From: Morchella semilibera
Lineage: Eukaryota; Ascomycota; Pezizomycetes; Pezizales; Morchellaceae
Length of the DNA: 64,000 bases
Direction of reading: 5' to 3'
NCBI GenBank assembly: GCA_009192285.1
Contig: WBVU01000003.1
Span: 4,681,973 to 4,745,972, forward strand
In this document: piece by piece, positions 53,700-64,000 of the stretch
Layout of the letters: each line of letters opens with the position of its first letter
How positions within the stretch are numbered: position 1 is the stretch's first letter
Position numbers and translations under genes: made by a program
The notes under the pieces: generated by a model
The model's database searches: none
Told to the model about the DNA's origin: nothing
Seen by the model: only the letters and a program-made list of their open reading frames with translations

Positions 53700-55807
53700 T
53701 ATATATTTATTTATTTATTCATTACTCATACTTCTTGCATCCGAACCTGGATATGGCATACAAAGAAAGAACCCAATCATCACGGTCATATACTTCCTTC
53801 ATAAAGGAATCCTCCTCATGGCCGTGTTCCATCAACCCTCTTTCAAGGTATTATCATGTTGTCTCTCCATTCCAGCTCATAACGATAGGTGAAGCACCTT
53901 GGTGAATTATCCTTCTCCTTCTATTTCTCCTTCTCCTCAAGTCTCCCCCATCCTACGTATTCTCCTCTATTCCATCCCTCTCCCCTAGTGTCCAGTTTCT
54001 AGTGGCGATCTGGGATGGTAGAAGAAATTATCGATGGTTGCTGAAGTCCTTTGTCTGTATACATAGCGGTCATCCAGTTGAGGGCATTGGTTTGATTGTG
54101 GCGGTAAGATCTTTTCTAGTTCTAATAGTGGATGTTGTTTGCAGTAAAGTAGTAGGTGGGTTGGGGTTTCCTGAAGTACCCGTACCTGCATTTCGCTGTC
54201 TCAATGTTTATTGTTGGTATTCTGGATAGGTAGGATTTGGTGTATTCATGGCCTGTTCGCATTTGGGTAATTGTGCTTGCAAGATTTCTTGATATGTTTC
54301 GACGAAGGGGTGCAGACATCTTGGAGGAGGGAGCATCTCTGTAGCTCCTTCCTTTCTTTATAGTTTTCCAGTTTTCCCTCCAAGTAGCCATAGGCTGCTC
54401 CTTGATTTTCCTCTTCAAATGGGTGATTGATACCCTTGCATCTGGTTTGACCCTTTCACCCTGTGCCCTTCTTTTTACCAACTTGTCTGCATGTTCGTTG
54501 CCATCCACCTCCATATGTTCTGGTACCCAGTGAATATGTGTTTTGATGTTTAGTGCTTCAAGTTCCAGTAGATTTGATCTTGCTAGTTGAACTCAATGTT
54601 GGCCTAGGAATGCTTCCAGTTTTTTCATTCTCCGTATCGCTGCCTGGTTGTTTGAATAAATCCAGACATCAACTGTGGAGTAACGTGAATTTCTGATCTC
54701 TTTCCGGGTAAGCAGTGTAGCTTGAGCTATTGCGTAAAGTTTGCAATCAAAGACTTCCATCTCTTTTCCAAGGTAGTAGAATTGCTGCACCACTATTTTG
54801 TTGCCTCTAATGCCAATGACTCCAGCCCCAGCCTTTCCTTCCATTAGGGATCCATCAGAATAGAATACCAAACAGTGTAGGTTGTTGTAATTGCCTTGAA
54901 TTGTTTGTCTATAGTTTTGTGCTGTTATATCTTTGTCTGTCGTATCAATCTGGATGTCTATGATATTCTGATGCCATGTGGGATAGACAATTGTATCTAT
55001 GTTCTCCACCAGACTTTGAAGTTGAATCCAATCGCCGACTTTGTTTAGGATCCGGTGTGAACTGGATCGATACTGTGGCCTAGCAATAGCAGAGTATCAT
55101 GAGGTAGCTGTAGGTTCTTCCCCTCTTCCTGATTCCTGTGTACTTGGAAAAAGATTTGGGCTGAAGGTGCTGATAGGGTGGGTGGCTGGCATACTAAGAA
55201 TGCGTAGAGTATATTTCTGTTGTTAGAGGTCAAGCCTGATTTCTGTGGATAGTAGTGCAATTTCTGCTTGGAGTGCTGATATTGGTGTTGTTTTGAAAGC
55301 GCCAGTGATCCTTCTCATCGCATTGTTTTGAATCTTCTAAAGCTGTGTCTTATATCCTATCTGTCCATTCCACCAAACCTCTGCACCTAAATTATTAATT
55401 GTAGTGGCGCAGGCCTGATAGAACTGTCCGAGAGCTTTCTGGCTTAGCTCTTTCTCTGTATTTCTCATCCTGGCAAGTGCAAGAAATGCCCTCATAACTG
55501 AAGCCGCCTTAGTTTTGACATGATTTTTGAAGGATAATTTCCTATCAAACTAAACACCAAACTATCTTAATGTATCCCTGGCCTCAACTAGAGTACCAAC
55601 AGGCATTCTGACCTTGGCTGTATCTATAATGTTTGTAATTCGTTTGTTGTGGAAGAGAAGTAGTTCTGTTTTGGGCTTGTCAAATGCCAGAGCATTTGCT
55701 TCACTTCATGTGACAGCTAGCTGTACTATTTTCTCTAAGTGTCGCAATTTGAGCTCTCATATTTCCCAACTATCATTATGCCAATATCATTAATGTAGCT
55801 GGGCGTT
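53700..55807 (-). mobile_element. LINE copy 2, 5'-truncated, inverted
   Basis: 2108 bp, almost identical to about 48505-50618 of LINE copy 1. It starts at the RT catalytic motif (here YINDIG) and ends in a TAAATAAATA tail. A 10-bp target duplication ATTGGATTCT (53690-53699 and 55808-55817) marks it as a normal target-primed, 5'-truncated insertion. RNase H and the zinc end are present but carry the same stop codons as copy 1, plus a 2-bp deletion near the zinc motif. Confidence 0.93.
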
Positions 55808-56100
55808 ATTGGATTCTATGACATTTGGTTGCGTGTTAGATTGATAATATAGTTGGGAGAAAAAATGGAGAGGAATAGGGAGTCTATTACAATGGAGTTC
55901 TATGAGATTCCATAGGTTGAGTCATAACGGATTGGGGGGTAGGTGTTAAATAATGAGTATGGATGTTTTCCTTTGTTCTTTCTTCTCTTTTTCTTTGTCT
56001 CATCTTCCTGTCATAATAGTATATAGGAATATACTCCTATTCATAGCCACAGCTATCTTATATCTAAACTCACCTTTACTGAAAGGTGACTCTATAGTTT

Positions 56101-56237
56101 CATCAGCAAGACTTCATTTGTCTCCTGATGTCTCCTGAGCCTCAGGAGACTCAGAAAATATCCAGGGGTCTCAAGAGACTCTCAGGAGACCTGGGAGACT
56201 GTTGGGAGACTCCAGTCACAAGTTGAGTTTGCTGATG
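56101..56237 (+). mobile_element. 137-bp MITE in LTR-A
   Basis: CATCAGCAAGACTTC...GTTTGCTGATG, 137 bp, with TT on both sides (56099-56100 and 56238-56239). The uninterrupted LTR-A copy at about 62150 shows the empty site ATAGTTTCTCC. Confidence 0.9.
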
Positions 56238-56425
56238 TTCTCCTTATCATCGCCTGAAGTCCTTATTCGGTCCTCACCGTCGTGACCTGTCTCCGCCTTT
56301 GCTTTTGTTTTTGTCTTTGCCTTTGCCACTCTTTTGTACTTCCGTTAGCCCTGGCTATATCCCTCGATCCTGTCTGTGTCATCATCTTTATCCGCCTCCC
56401 AGGTAGTTTTAGTTACTCCGTCACA

Positions 56426-57911
56426 TTTAGATAACACCAACTTTGAATGCTATTTAGCAATTATTTTTTTTTATTTTTTGGAAAATATTTAGATTTTTTG
56501 AAAAAGAATATGTGAACTGTCTCTGTACTTCTTTTCCACATACAAATCTTGCAGCCAAGGCCAAAGTTCATTGGATGCTTTTGATTGCCACATATGGCGC
56601 CATACAAATTTACCCAATCAATCTAGGTGTCCCGGTATTTAAGGTATAATGTTGCTTATCAACAAATCTGTTCTCTTAAGTCTTTTGCCATATATTTATT
56701 ATCTTTAGTTAACTCTTAGTGATACGTTAGCAGCAAGAACACTCACCTGAGGCTGGACGGCATGGGTGGCACGGACCAGGTCGTGTATTTGACAAATATC
56801 ATATGTGAGTGCGAATAAGACTCCTGCCCCTCAATCCGTGTATTCGCTTCCGGGGGCAGGGTTGACAACCACCCTTAGAAGTGACGACATGTATATACGC
56901 GCAGCCGTCCCCTACAAAGTTCCCGGGGGTGCTGGAAAGTGATCCAACTCTTGATCTAGCAACGCAGGTGCTAGCCACCATCCCCAAAGTTGGGAAACAA
57001 TTCATATAGGTAGAATTGCGTCAGGCACAGCTGTATAATAAATAGTACATGAAGACAAAGGTTGACTGGGTACGTTTAGCTTTGATGGTGGTCATGACAC
57101 CAGTACGTAACTGAGCTAGCTGCATCACTTTAAGGACCCCAGGGTATGTATTTGTACTCAGAATTTCAACTTTTAACACAAGACAATGTTTGAATAACAT
57201 AGATATTTGGTCATATGTATGATGCATGAGTCTCTAGAATAGATCTGCATGTTTTTCCAGTCATCGATTTGGGCCTAGCCGCAAAAGAACAACTTATGAC
57301 AGGAGACCGTAATAAAATAAACGGCAAGGGCTATTCGTATTTACTCTTAACATAACTAGGATCTCCAGCTTCTAGCTTACCATAGATCCGCTCTAGATTC
57401 TGATAGCTAGCTTGGTTGTTGAGGAATATGGGCTATTTTATCATTGGATCACTTTCCGGCACCCCCGGGTACATGAACTTGTACATACATGTAAGTGTAT
57501 TCGCCAAGAACTTTTGGGACACAAGAGATCACTCGTCGCATATTTTCAACTCCGACATTAGTATACATGTAGTCCTTGTGTGCTTACATGCATGTAGTAC
57601 ATAAACCAGTTCAATGTTAATCTCCGTCAGACGCAACATTCTCACTAGCCGCGTCATTTCTTACCAGATCAACCGTTTCTTAACCACGCCCCATATTCCG
57701 CCAAACCCATCTACTACCGCTATTGTAACTAGAGTCACTATCGACCGCCTCTATCCCCCACCTCCACTCTCCCCCTCCTGCCTTCTTCTGTCCCCATCTC
57801 CTATCATTTCGTTACTTGGGCTCACTTGTTCCTGGTAAATATATTATTCTTGGCGTTTTGTTCGCTCATCCTTCACTGAGCTGTTGACAAGAATAAAGTA
57901 TTACATTGATC
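56426..57911. other. Upstream region of the mei2-like gene
   Basis: AT-rich at first (56450-56520), then unassigned. It has TACATGTA sites at 57486 and 57564 and a pyrimidine-rich tract (57745-57810) just before the coding start. No other gene was recognised. Confidence 0.5.
57486..57571. promoter_or_regulatory. TACATGTA sites upstream of mei2-like gene
   Basis: Perfect octamers at 57486 and 57564, with a near match (TTACATGCATGTAG) at about 57584. They lie about 340-430 bp before the start codon. They are the same palindrome as upstream of the hal4-like gene. Confidence 0.35.
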
Positions 57912-60632
57912 ATGGCTTCACCTGGGTCTCTCTATTCTGGATCTCCGGAGAGTAAAAGCACTCTTGATACTCCTGAAACTGGGCCTTATGATGGATACTT
58001 CAACCTTAACACGCCGTCACACCTCCGTCTTTCCCCTGGTGATGACGTCTATGCTGAGTGGAAGGCTCTCCCTTCCCGGCTACTCGAATCTCCATCACCT
58101 ATCTCATCCAACATACAGTTTCACGCCCACAAATTACCCTACAAAAAGGCGACTCAGGATAACCTTCCCACGGACTCTACATTAGATACTAAGGATACCC
58201 AAGGAATACAGCATTATTCGAAAGAAAGTTCTGTTGAATCTTTCACTACAACCACAAATAGATCTCCTCCAAATTCCGCAATTCTCCGTCACTATCTCGA
58301 GAAGGCAGAGGGTCGACTAGCTCAGTCTTCCCAAGTACCAAGAGACATGTGCTTTAATTCCAGCCAATACCAATCAGATTGGAATATGGGCCAGAATGAG
58401 CTACCAGCCGCATCTACCCGTCACCTGAAGATCTGTAATATTGCTCCAGAAACTTCCCTCGTTATTCTCTATGACACTCTACAGGTATGTGTTTCTGCTC
58501 ATAAATCTGAATTGGCCTTAGATTGACACTTTATTATAGGAGTTTGGAGACATTCAAGAGTTTTACGCCCAGAAACTTCGTCCTGATGGATTTTGTGTGG
58601 TTTCTTACTTTGATATCCGCGACTCGATGACCGCTTACCGCAAGCTTCAGACCGAACATCCTCTGTCGATACAGTTTTGCCCTAGTGGTTACGTTACTAT
58701 GGTATTACCCTATAATTATGCAATTAATGAACCCACTGCTAACGCTTCAAAAGCTTGTAATTGGCAGTAATCTCTCAGGACGAGGTATCGGCAGCCAATC
58801 AGATGTTATGTGTATAGTTACCTCCGGGGGTTGGCCGAGTAATATCCGCCGCATCTTGTACTATGTTCTATCCGACTTTGGCTCTATCTCCAAATTTACG
58901 GCACTTGAGAATAGTAGTCCCCCGGCTTTCTTGGTCACTTTCTTCGACACCCATGATGCGTTTGATATAATCGACACCCTTGACGGGCAATACGTCGAGG
59001 TAGGCTGTGATACTTCTTCGATATATAACCTCTAACTTTAATTTCTAACAGGGTTTCCGACTTAAACTAAGTTTTTATGACCCTGATATTCTCGCCTGGA
59101 ACCCCAGATTCAGTTCACTTCAGACCCGAAAAGATGAAAATGGTCGCATTCATATTGTCTCCTCGCAGGATACGGAGCTTGGAATATTTAGTCCGCAACC
59201 TACACATCCACTCTTCGACCCTAATTATCGACACGACTCTAGCAGCTCTGCCGATAGTAGGTATAGTGTAGATAGAGATGGTGAAAACTATCTCAACGCA
59301 GTATATTCCGGTGGCTATGTCACCCCAAAGAGATATGGGCTTACTACACTTAACTTAAAGCCAAGTTTCAGACGCACCCCAGATATCTTCCAAGCTGATG
59401 ATGGTCAATTTCAAGATTCGTTTTCATATCTTCCATCTAACAAATCCCATGCACCAGAAATCAAGGTAAAGGATGCCACAGTGTCAGCTTCGCCTGTCTG
59501 TCCGTATCCACTGTTCGGAAATGACGTTTCACCGAAGTCAAGCGAAAGACTACACGGCCAAGCTCAGGTCCCCGGGAAAAATGTAATTGATTTAGAGCGT
59601 ATCGCGCGTGGGCTTGACACCAGAACCACGGTATGATAAACATCCCCCCAGCACTCAAGACTAACTTACTAATCATTGTATTACATGTAGGTCATGCTCA
59701 GAAATATCCCAAATAAAGTTGATCAGGTATGCGTGCCCCCAGCAGTGATGTCATTACCTTTAGTTGACCTGTTATTCAAGCAAACATTAAAGGACTATGT
59801 CGATACGAATAGTAAGGGTCTCTACAACTTCTTATATTTAAGAATCGGTGAGTAAAGCCCTCACTTATCTTATTTATACTGCAGCAGCTTACATTCATGT
59901 GTTTTCAGACTTTAGGAACATCTGCAAGTAGGTCCTCCAAATCTCCACTCTCTGCTTTTGATCCTGAGATTTACTCCGATAGTGTCGGCTATGCTTTTAT
60001 CAATTTCATTGATGTAAGTTATCTGTCCCACTTGTTATGAGGAGGAACTAACAGCTGGATAACTAAGCCTCTTGATATTATTGATGTTGGTTCCAAATCT
60101 TTGAAACCCTTTTTGTCGGAATATGACCCGGCTGACCTTCGACAGTTTGTGAAAGCAAAATCCGGTACAAGGTGGTTAGTAGTGTTGGCTGGTTCTACAC
60201 AAAACGTCCATGTTAACACGATTTAGGAACAAATTTAACTCGGAAAAGGTTCTTGATGTTACATACGCGAGTGAGTATTCTACGTTGAGAGTTATCTTTG
60301 TCCAAGAACTAAAACACAGCTCAGATATTCAGGGGATCGATCAACTTGTTGAAAAGTTCCGCAATAGCTCAGTCATGGACCAAGATCCCTCATACAGGCC
60401 CAAGGTAGGACTAGATCTTTACAAAGAACCTCAAACGCTTGCCACTGATATCTCCTGTTAGCTATTTCACTCTTCAGGCCCACTCACAGGTATGTCCTTT
60501 CTCTGTTTACAAGCTAAGGCTATTTTTTAACAGCACTTGTCCTTAGGTACTGAAAAGGAGTTCCCACCAGCGAACAATATTTTGAAAAAATGCCGTAGCA
60601 TTTCGGCAGCTCAGCAGATTGGCAAGTACTGA
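57912..60632 (+). CDS. mei2: Mei2-like RNA-binding protein (meiosis regulator)
   Basis: Thirteen exons: 57912-58484, 58540-58701, 58754-58999, 59052-59630, 59691-59847, 59909-59927, 59983-60013, 60068-60085, 60146-60174, 60227-60270, 60325-60404, 60462-60489 and 60547-60632. All phases close to give about 683 residues. RRM1-like residues 171-245 begin RHLKICNIAPETS. RRM2-like residues are about 246-325. The C-terminal Mei2 RRM starts near 519 (TTVMLRNIPNKVDQ) and continues with FLYLRIDFRN, NVGYAFINFIDPLDII, RWNKFNSEKV, YANIQG, KFRNSSVM and GTEKEFPP, the hallmark of the family. In fission yeast Mei2 starts premeiotic DNA synthesis and meiosis I by sequestering the mRNA-removal factor Mmi1 with a non-coding RNA. 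Twelve introns of 52-61 nt include eight within the last RRM, leaving exons of 18-31 nt. Exon 5 has about 14 extra codons after VDQ that resemble a retained intron. The final exon stop is less certain. Confidence 0.87.
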
Positions 60633-61269
60633 TGAAATACCGCTTTCATACCTCAAGAAAGCATCTAACAATTTGTAAGGTCTTTTTGCACCAAAGATGT
60701 CCACCACTGGTAAAGGCATTTGGCGGAAACGAGACTAGGACCGTTGAAAGTAAAGAACCTTCTGTTTGTAAACCTAGAGACATTGAAGTCTCGGTTTTTC
60801 TTTTACGTGGCGCTGTTGCGTCTTGGAATTTTTTGTTGGCAACTTTGGCATTTTCACTAGGTGGAAAAGGACACTCTTGGTGGGTAATAGTAATTTGTGA
60901 CGGGATTTGAGGACGCGAGTAATGGAAACCGGATAACCGGGAATTTGTTGCTAATATAAGGAATGTTGTTTGTTCACTCTTCTACTCTAAATTGGAGGTA
61001 TGTATTTAGCTACATTAGTAGAGATTTGCTTCCATTATTATTCTAAGAGAATATAGATGCAATCCACTCATTGCAGCCACAACAGCCAGGGCCCTGGCCG
61101 GAATCAGGATCGGAGTCGGAGCGAAGATGACCGGTGAACCGAGCTGGTTTGAGTTTAGGTAATGGTAGTTGAAGCTTGAATATACTATAGCTCATTTCAC
61201 AACAGTAATAATATCTCAGATCCCTATAAATTACAGAACCTAAAAGTTCGTAGTTATAGCAATTGGAGA

Positions 61270-61611
61270 TTATGGTAGGATCGCAAAGTGGAGCTTCATT
61301 ATCAGGATCCAACCTTTGCGAATGACCTCCAGATGGCCAGCAACTTCCATATTTGGCCTATTCGGCCTACAAGACTTATAATGCGGCGAAGGTGCATAGA
61401 AGGCTGAAATATGTAGCGGGCAAGCACCCACAGTAAGCACAGTATAGACATAGATATCTCCGGGGCGTTTCGATCTTCGGCTAGGCAATATCGTGGTATC
61501 AATCCTCACTTGACGATCAGTTGCATCATTTCGGGTCACTCGTGCCAGGTGCAAGGGTTGTGGCTTGGCATACCAATTATTATGGCGCCCGGTATCTAGA
61601 GTGATTCCCAC
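61270..61611 (-). CDS. Hypothetical open frame or exon, not recognised
   Basis: The predicted peptide (MGITLDTGRHNNWYAKPQPL, then ARVTRNDATDRQVRIDTTIL, then DIYVYTVLTVGACPLHISAF) has ordinary protein composition, unlike the repeat-derived frames around it. The frame stays open upstream to about the homopolymer at 61644. I know no family for it. It could be an exon, a relic gene or chance. Confidence 0.3.
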   Translation of the reverse strand: MGITLDTGRHNNWYAKPQPLHLARVTRNDATDRQVRIDTTILPSRRSKRPGDIYVYTVLTVGACPLHISAFYAPSPHYKSCRPNRPNMEVAGHLEVIRKGWILIMKLHFAILP

Positions 61612-61643
61612 GCCTCGAGTGAAAATTTCTTGGCGGCAGTAGA

Positions 61644-61661
61644 TTTTTTTTTTTTTTTTTT
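61644..61661 (+). repeat. T18 homopolymer
   Basis: Eighteen T residues. On the minus strand it is an A run lying upstream of the unrecognised frame, not downstream of it, so it is not its poly(A) relic. Confidence 0.9.
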
Positions 61662-61884
61662 GGGTTTACTTCATTAATTGCATCCAGTCCTTAAGCTATG
61701 GCAATGGACCCACTCCCTTTGGAGCAGGTCTGTTTTCCTCCTCTCTTCCCTCAACCTATCAAAATAGAAACACTACATGTATATATACATCCTCCTCAAC
61801 AGTAGCCAGCCTGGCACACTTACTGTCTCAAGCTTCATCATTCACCAAACAAGCCCCCAAAAGAAAAGAGAAAAAAAAAGTAAT

Positions 61885-62342
61885 TATCCTGGCACCTTGG
61901 CATTGGTCCCGAGAGTTCTGAGGAATACGTGCTGTGGTAATAATTGGTTTCTATGGGACACTATAGTTTGATGTCTGAGTAATAGTAGACCTCTGAAGGG
62001 CGATATTAAATAGCAAGTGTAGATATTTCCTTTAGTTCTTTCCTTCTTTTTTCTCTCTCTTCTCTTCTTGTCATCTCGGTACATAGGAATAAACTCCTAT
62101 TGATGGCTATAGCCATTTCGTTTCTAAACTTACCTTTACATAAAGGTGACTTCATAGTTTCTCCTTATCCTAACCTAAGATCCTTACTTGATTCTCACCC
62201 ACCCTGCTCTGTCTTTGTCCATATCGTTGCCACTGCCTTTGCCACTGCCTTGTACTTCAAGTTCCGTCAGCCCTGGATGTATCCTTCGATATTGTTTGCG
62301 TCATCATCTTCATCTGTCCTTTGAGTAATTTTATTTACAACA
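61885..62342 (+). mobile_element. Degraded LTR-A with internal deletion
   Basis: Starts TATCCTGGCACCTTGGCATT and ends near TTTATTTACAACA. About 170 bp after the first 40 are missing. It shows the MITE-free version of the site occupied at 56101. Confidence 0.75.
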
Positions 62343-62410
62343 TGGTAGTGGCCTCGCCAACTTGGAAGGCAAATGTGTTTAATTAGCAGAAGTTCCATGA
62401 AGACGTCAAG

Positions 62411-62850
62411 TTTGATAGAGTAACTATGACTATCCAGAGGACAGATAAAATTGATGACACAAATGAGATCGAGGGAGACAGCCAAGGCTAATGAAAGTGC
62501 AAGGCAGCGGCAAAAGCAAAAATAAAGACAAAGGCACAGATAAAAGCTACATCAGCAAGATTTCATTTGTCTCCTAATGTCTCCTGAGCCTCAGGAGACT
62601 CAAAAAATATCTGGGAGTCTCAGGAGATTCTCAGAAGACCCAGGAGACTGTTGAGAGACTCCAGTCACAATTTGAGTTTGCTGATAGGCCACTAAATTCT
62701 ATTAGCAATCCTCCCTGCCACCGAACTTCATATAACCTACTGACATAAACCTCACCACATCTCATCTCCTCCTCGCTAAGCCTTATTCTATTAACCACAA
62801 CCACACTGCAACTACTGAGTTTTCGAGATCAATACCAGGATGGCGGGACA
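62411..62850 (-). mobile_element. Degraded inverted LTR-A containing a MITE
   Basis: Runs from TTTGATAGAGTAACTATG to AGGATGGCGGGACA. The LTR is shortened and its middle is replaced around the MITE at 62550-62686. Confidence 0.7.
62550..62686 (+). mobile_element. 137-bp MITE
   Basis: CATCAGCAAGATTTC...GTTTGCTGATA, 137 bp. The flanks TA and GG do not match, so its duplication has been lost. Confidence 0.82.
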
Positions 62851-62888
62851 GAAACAGAGAAAAATAAGAGAAAGGTCTAAAAGAAACA

Positions 62889-63668
62889 TGTCCCAGCATC
62901 TTGGCACTAGTCCTGATAATTCGGTAGTCGCAGTACTATTGTGGTTGATATAGTTATTTTAAGTGAAGGTGGTGTGAGATGACATCAGGATACTCAACTC
63001 ATGACTGGAGTTTCCCAACAGTCTCCCGGATCTTCTGAGAGTTTCCTAAGACTCCTGGATAATTTTTGAGTCTCTTGAGGATTGGGAGATACCTGGAGAC
63101 AAATCAAGTCTTGCTGATGGAGGCGGGGTTGTCGTCATTTGTTTCTATGAGGTTCGGTTGCAGTGTGGATTGGTAATGGGATTTATGTAAAATAGTGGGG
63201 AGGAATACAAGGTGTGGTTGTATGGAGTTTCTATGAGTTTCCATGGGCTGATGTATGAGTCATATTGGACTGGCGGAGGAAAGGTGTTAAATAGTGGACG
63301 AAAATGTTTCTTTTAGTTCTTTCTTTCTTTTCTCTCTGTCTCTTCTTCCTGTTATTTCGATACATGAAAATATACTCCTATCTCTAGCCATAGCCCTCTT
63401 GACTTCGGGATCTGTCTTCAGTAATGAAAAAACCCATAGTACCTCTTATCGTTTTTGTTGAGGTCCATCTGGTCCTCAGTCTCCCTGCCCTGCATTCTCT
63501 CTTTTCTTTGCTCTTGTCTTTGCTCTCGTAGGTACCTATTATTGTACCTGCCCTGTATACTCCTTGTCTTCGTCGGTGTCCTCGTTGTCTTGACTGTGTT
63601 CCTCGAGTCCTTCTGCGTCATTACTGCCAGTGTCCTCTGCTACCTCGCCTCTCAGTTACTCTGTCACA
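62889..63668 (+). mobile_element. Solo LTR-A with MITE
   Basis: TGTCCCAGCATCTTGGCACT...GTTACTCTGTCACA with a perfect AAACA duplication (62884-62888 and 63669-63673). Without the MITE it is about 640 bp. Confidence 0.9.
62983..63119 (-). mobile_element. 137-bp MITE, inverted, in LTR-A
   Basis: CATCAGGATACTCAAC...GTCTTGCTGATG, 137 bp, with GA on both sides (62981-62982 and 63120-63121). Confidence 0.87.
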
Positions 63669-63688
63669 AAACATCCATACTAGCTATT

Positions 63689-64000
63689 TGTGACAGCGTA
63701 ACCGGGCGCAATGAGACGCAGAAGGACTCAAAGAACACATCCAGCACAACGAGAACACTGACAAGAATGAGGAGGACAGTGGGCAGGCAGAAGCACAGGC
63801 ATAAGCACAGGCACTGGTGATGGTAAAGGCAAGAGCAGAAGCAAGAAGGCGCAGAATAGGGAAAGTGAAGACCAGATGGACCTCAACGAGAAGAATGAGA
63901 GATACTATAGATTTCTCTATTACTGAGGACAGATTCTGAACTCAAGAGACCTATGGCTTATCGATAGAAGTATATTCCTATGTACTGAGATAATATCCCA
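63689..64000 (-). mobile_element. LTR-A, continues past the window edge
   Basis: Inverted LTR-A beginning TGTGACAGCGTAACCGGGCG. It reaches the GTACTGAGATAAT region at the window end. Confidence 0.85.

Larger units (their letters stand above)
53589..56425 (+). mobile_element. LTR-A split by LINE copy 2 and a MITE
   Basis: Starts TGTCCCGACATCTTGGCATA and ends AGTTACTCCGTCACA. The flanks TTTGG (53584-53588) and TTTAG (56426-56430) are a duplication with one change. Inside lie the inverted LINE (53700-55807) and the 137-bp MITE (56101-56237). Confidence 0.87.
60633..61884. other. Downstream of mei2-like gene, one unplaced open frame
   Basis: Contains the likely 3' UTR, an unrecognised minus-strand open frame of 113 codons (61270-61611) and a T18 run at 61644-61661. 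TACATGTA occurs once (61774). Confidence 0.5.

Noticed and set aside
48505-55807. Inverted LINE copies as a simple chromosomal inversion or palindromic duplication
   Set aside because: Copy 2 has its own A-rich tail, a 5' truncation and a 10-bp target duplication within an LTR-A, so it is an independent insertion.
56629-56650. TGTCCCGGTATTTAAGG as another LTR-A start
   Set aside because: Only about 10 bases match and the following sequence is unrelated to LTR-A.
1-64000. tRNA, rRNA or bacterial-type operon features
   Set aside because: No cloverleaf-like or rRNA-like stretch was recognised by eye, and gene structure with spliceosomal introns is eukaryotic. A dedicated tRNA scan was not possible.

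Overview
The window looks like a repeat-choked, gene-poor piece of a filamentous ascomycete nuclear genome. The evidence is three conserved fungal genes with short introns (51 to 74 nt, GT-AG), Ty3/gypsy chromoviruses with a C-terminal chromodomain, a Tad/I-like LINE, Fot1/pogo and Tc1/mariner transposons, and old copies whose nonsense codons look like C:G to T:A (RIP-like) changes. A TE-rich Pezizomycotina member (for example a truffle-like Pezizomycete) is plausible, but the species cannot be fixed from the sequence.

Layout. 1-7.5 kb: a decayed gypsy element of family A and a pile of its long terminal repeats (LTR-A) inserted into one another. 7.9-16.85 kb: a Fot1/pogo-like transposon on the minus strand, split by a complete, fairly young family A element (8.1-14.4 kb, 5-bp target duplication) and by a solo LTR of another family (LTR-G). 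17.4-22.9 kb: a gene island with two minus-strand protein kinases, a Hal4/Sat4-like kinase (one intron) and a CaMKK/Ssp1-like kinase (six introns). 23.4-24.8 kb: a Tc1/mariner element with near-perfect terminal inverted repeats and a broken transposase. 25-41 kb: a multi-level nest. A RIP-scarred gypsy element of family C (minus strand) has been entered by a very young family B element (28.7-34.6 kb), by a solo LTR-C that itself carries a solo LTR-A, and by another LTR-A in gag. 41.8-50.6 kb: a LINE (ORF1 plus ORF2) broken by LTR-F, LTR-C, LTR-A and LTR-E. 50.9-56.4 kb: further nested LTRs and a second, inverted, 5'-truncated LINE copy. 57.9-60.6 kb: a mei2-like gene with 13 exons. 61.9-64 kb: more LTR-A copies.

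Three points stand out. First, families A, B and C each carry, starting two bases after the LTR, a 9-10 nt stretch complementary to a site about 55-60 nt downstream of the LTR's own TATA-like box. This is the signature of Tf1-type self-priming rather than tRNA priming. Second, a small non-autonomous repeat of exactly 137 bp (five copies the same length, plus variants) with CATCAGCAA/TTGCTGATG ends and 2-bp target duplications is scattered through the window. I do not recognise it. Third, the two LINE copies share at least six nonsense codons although the second is a real target-duplicated insertion, which implies that an already broken template was copied.

The three host genes do not form an obvious pathway. 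They are a plasma-membrane ion transport regulator, an upstream AMPK-type kinase and a meiotic RNA-binding regulator. Copies of the palindrome TACATGTA cluster upstream of the hal4-like and mei2-like genes.
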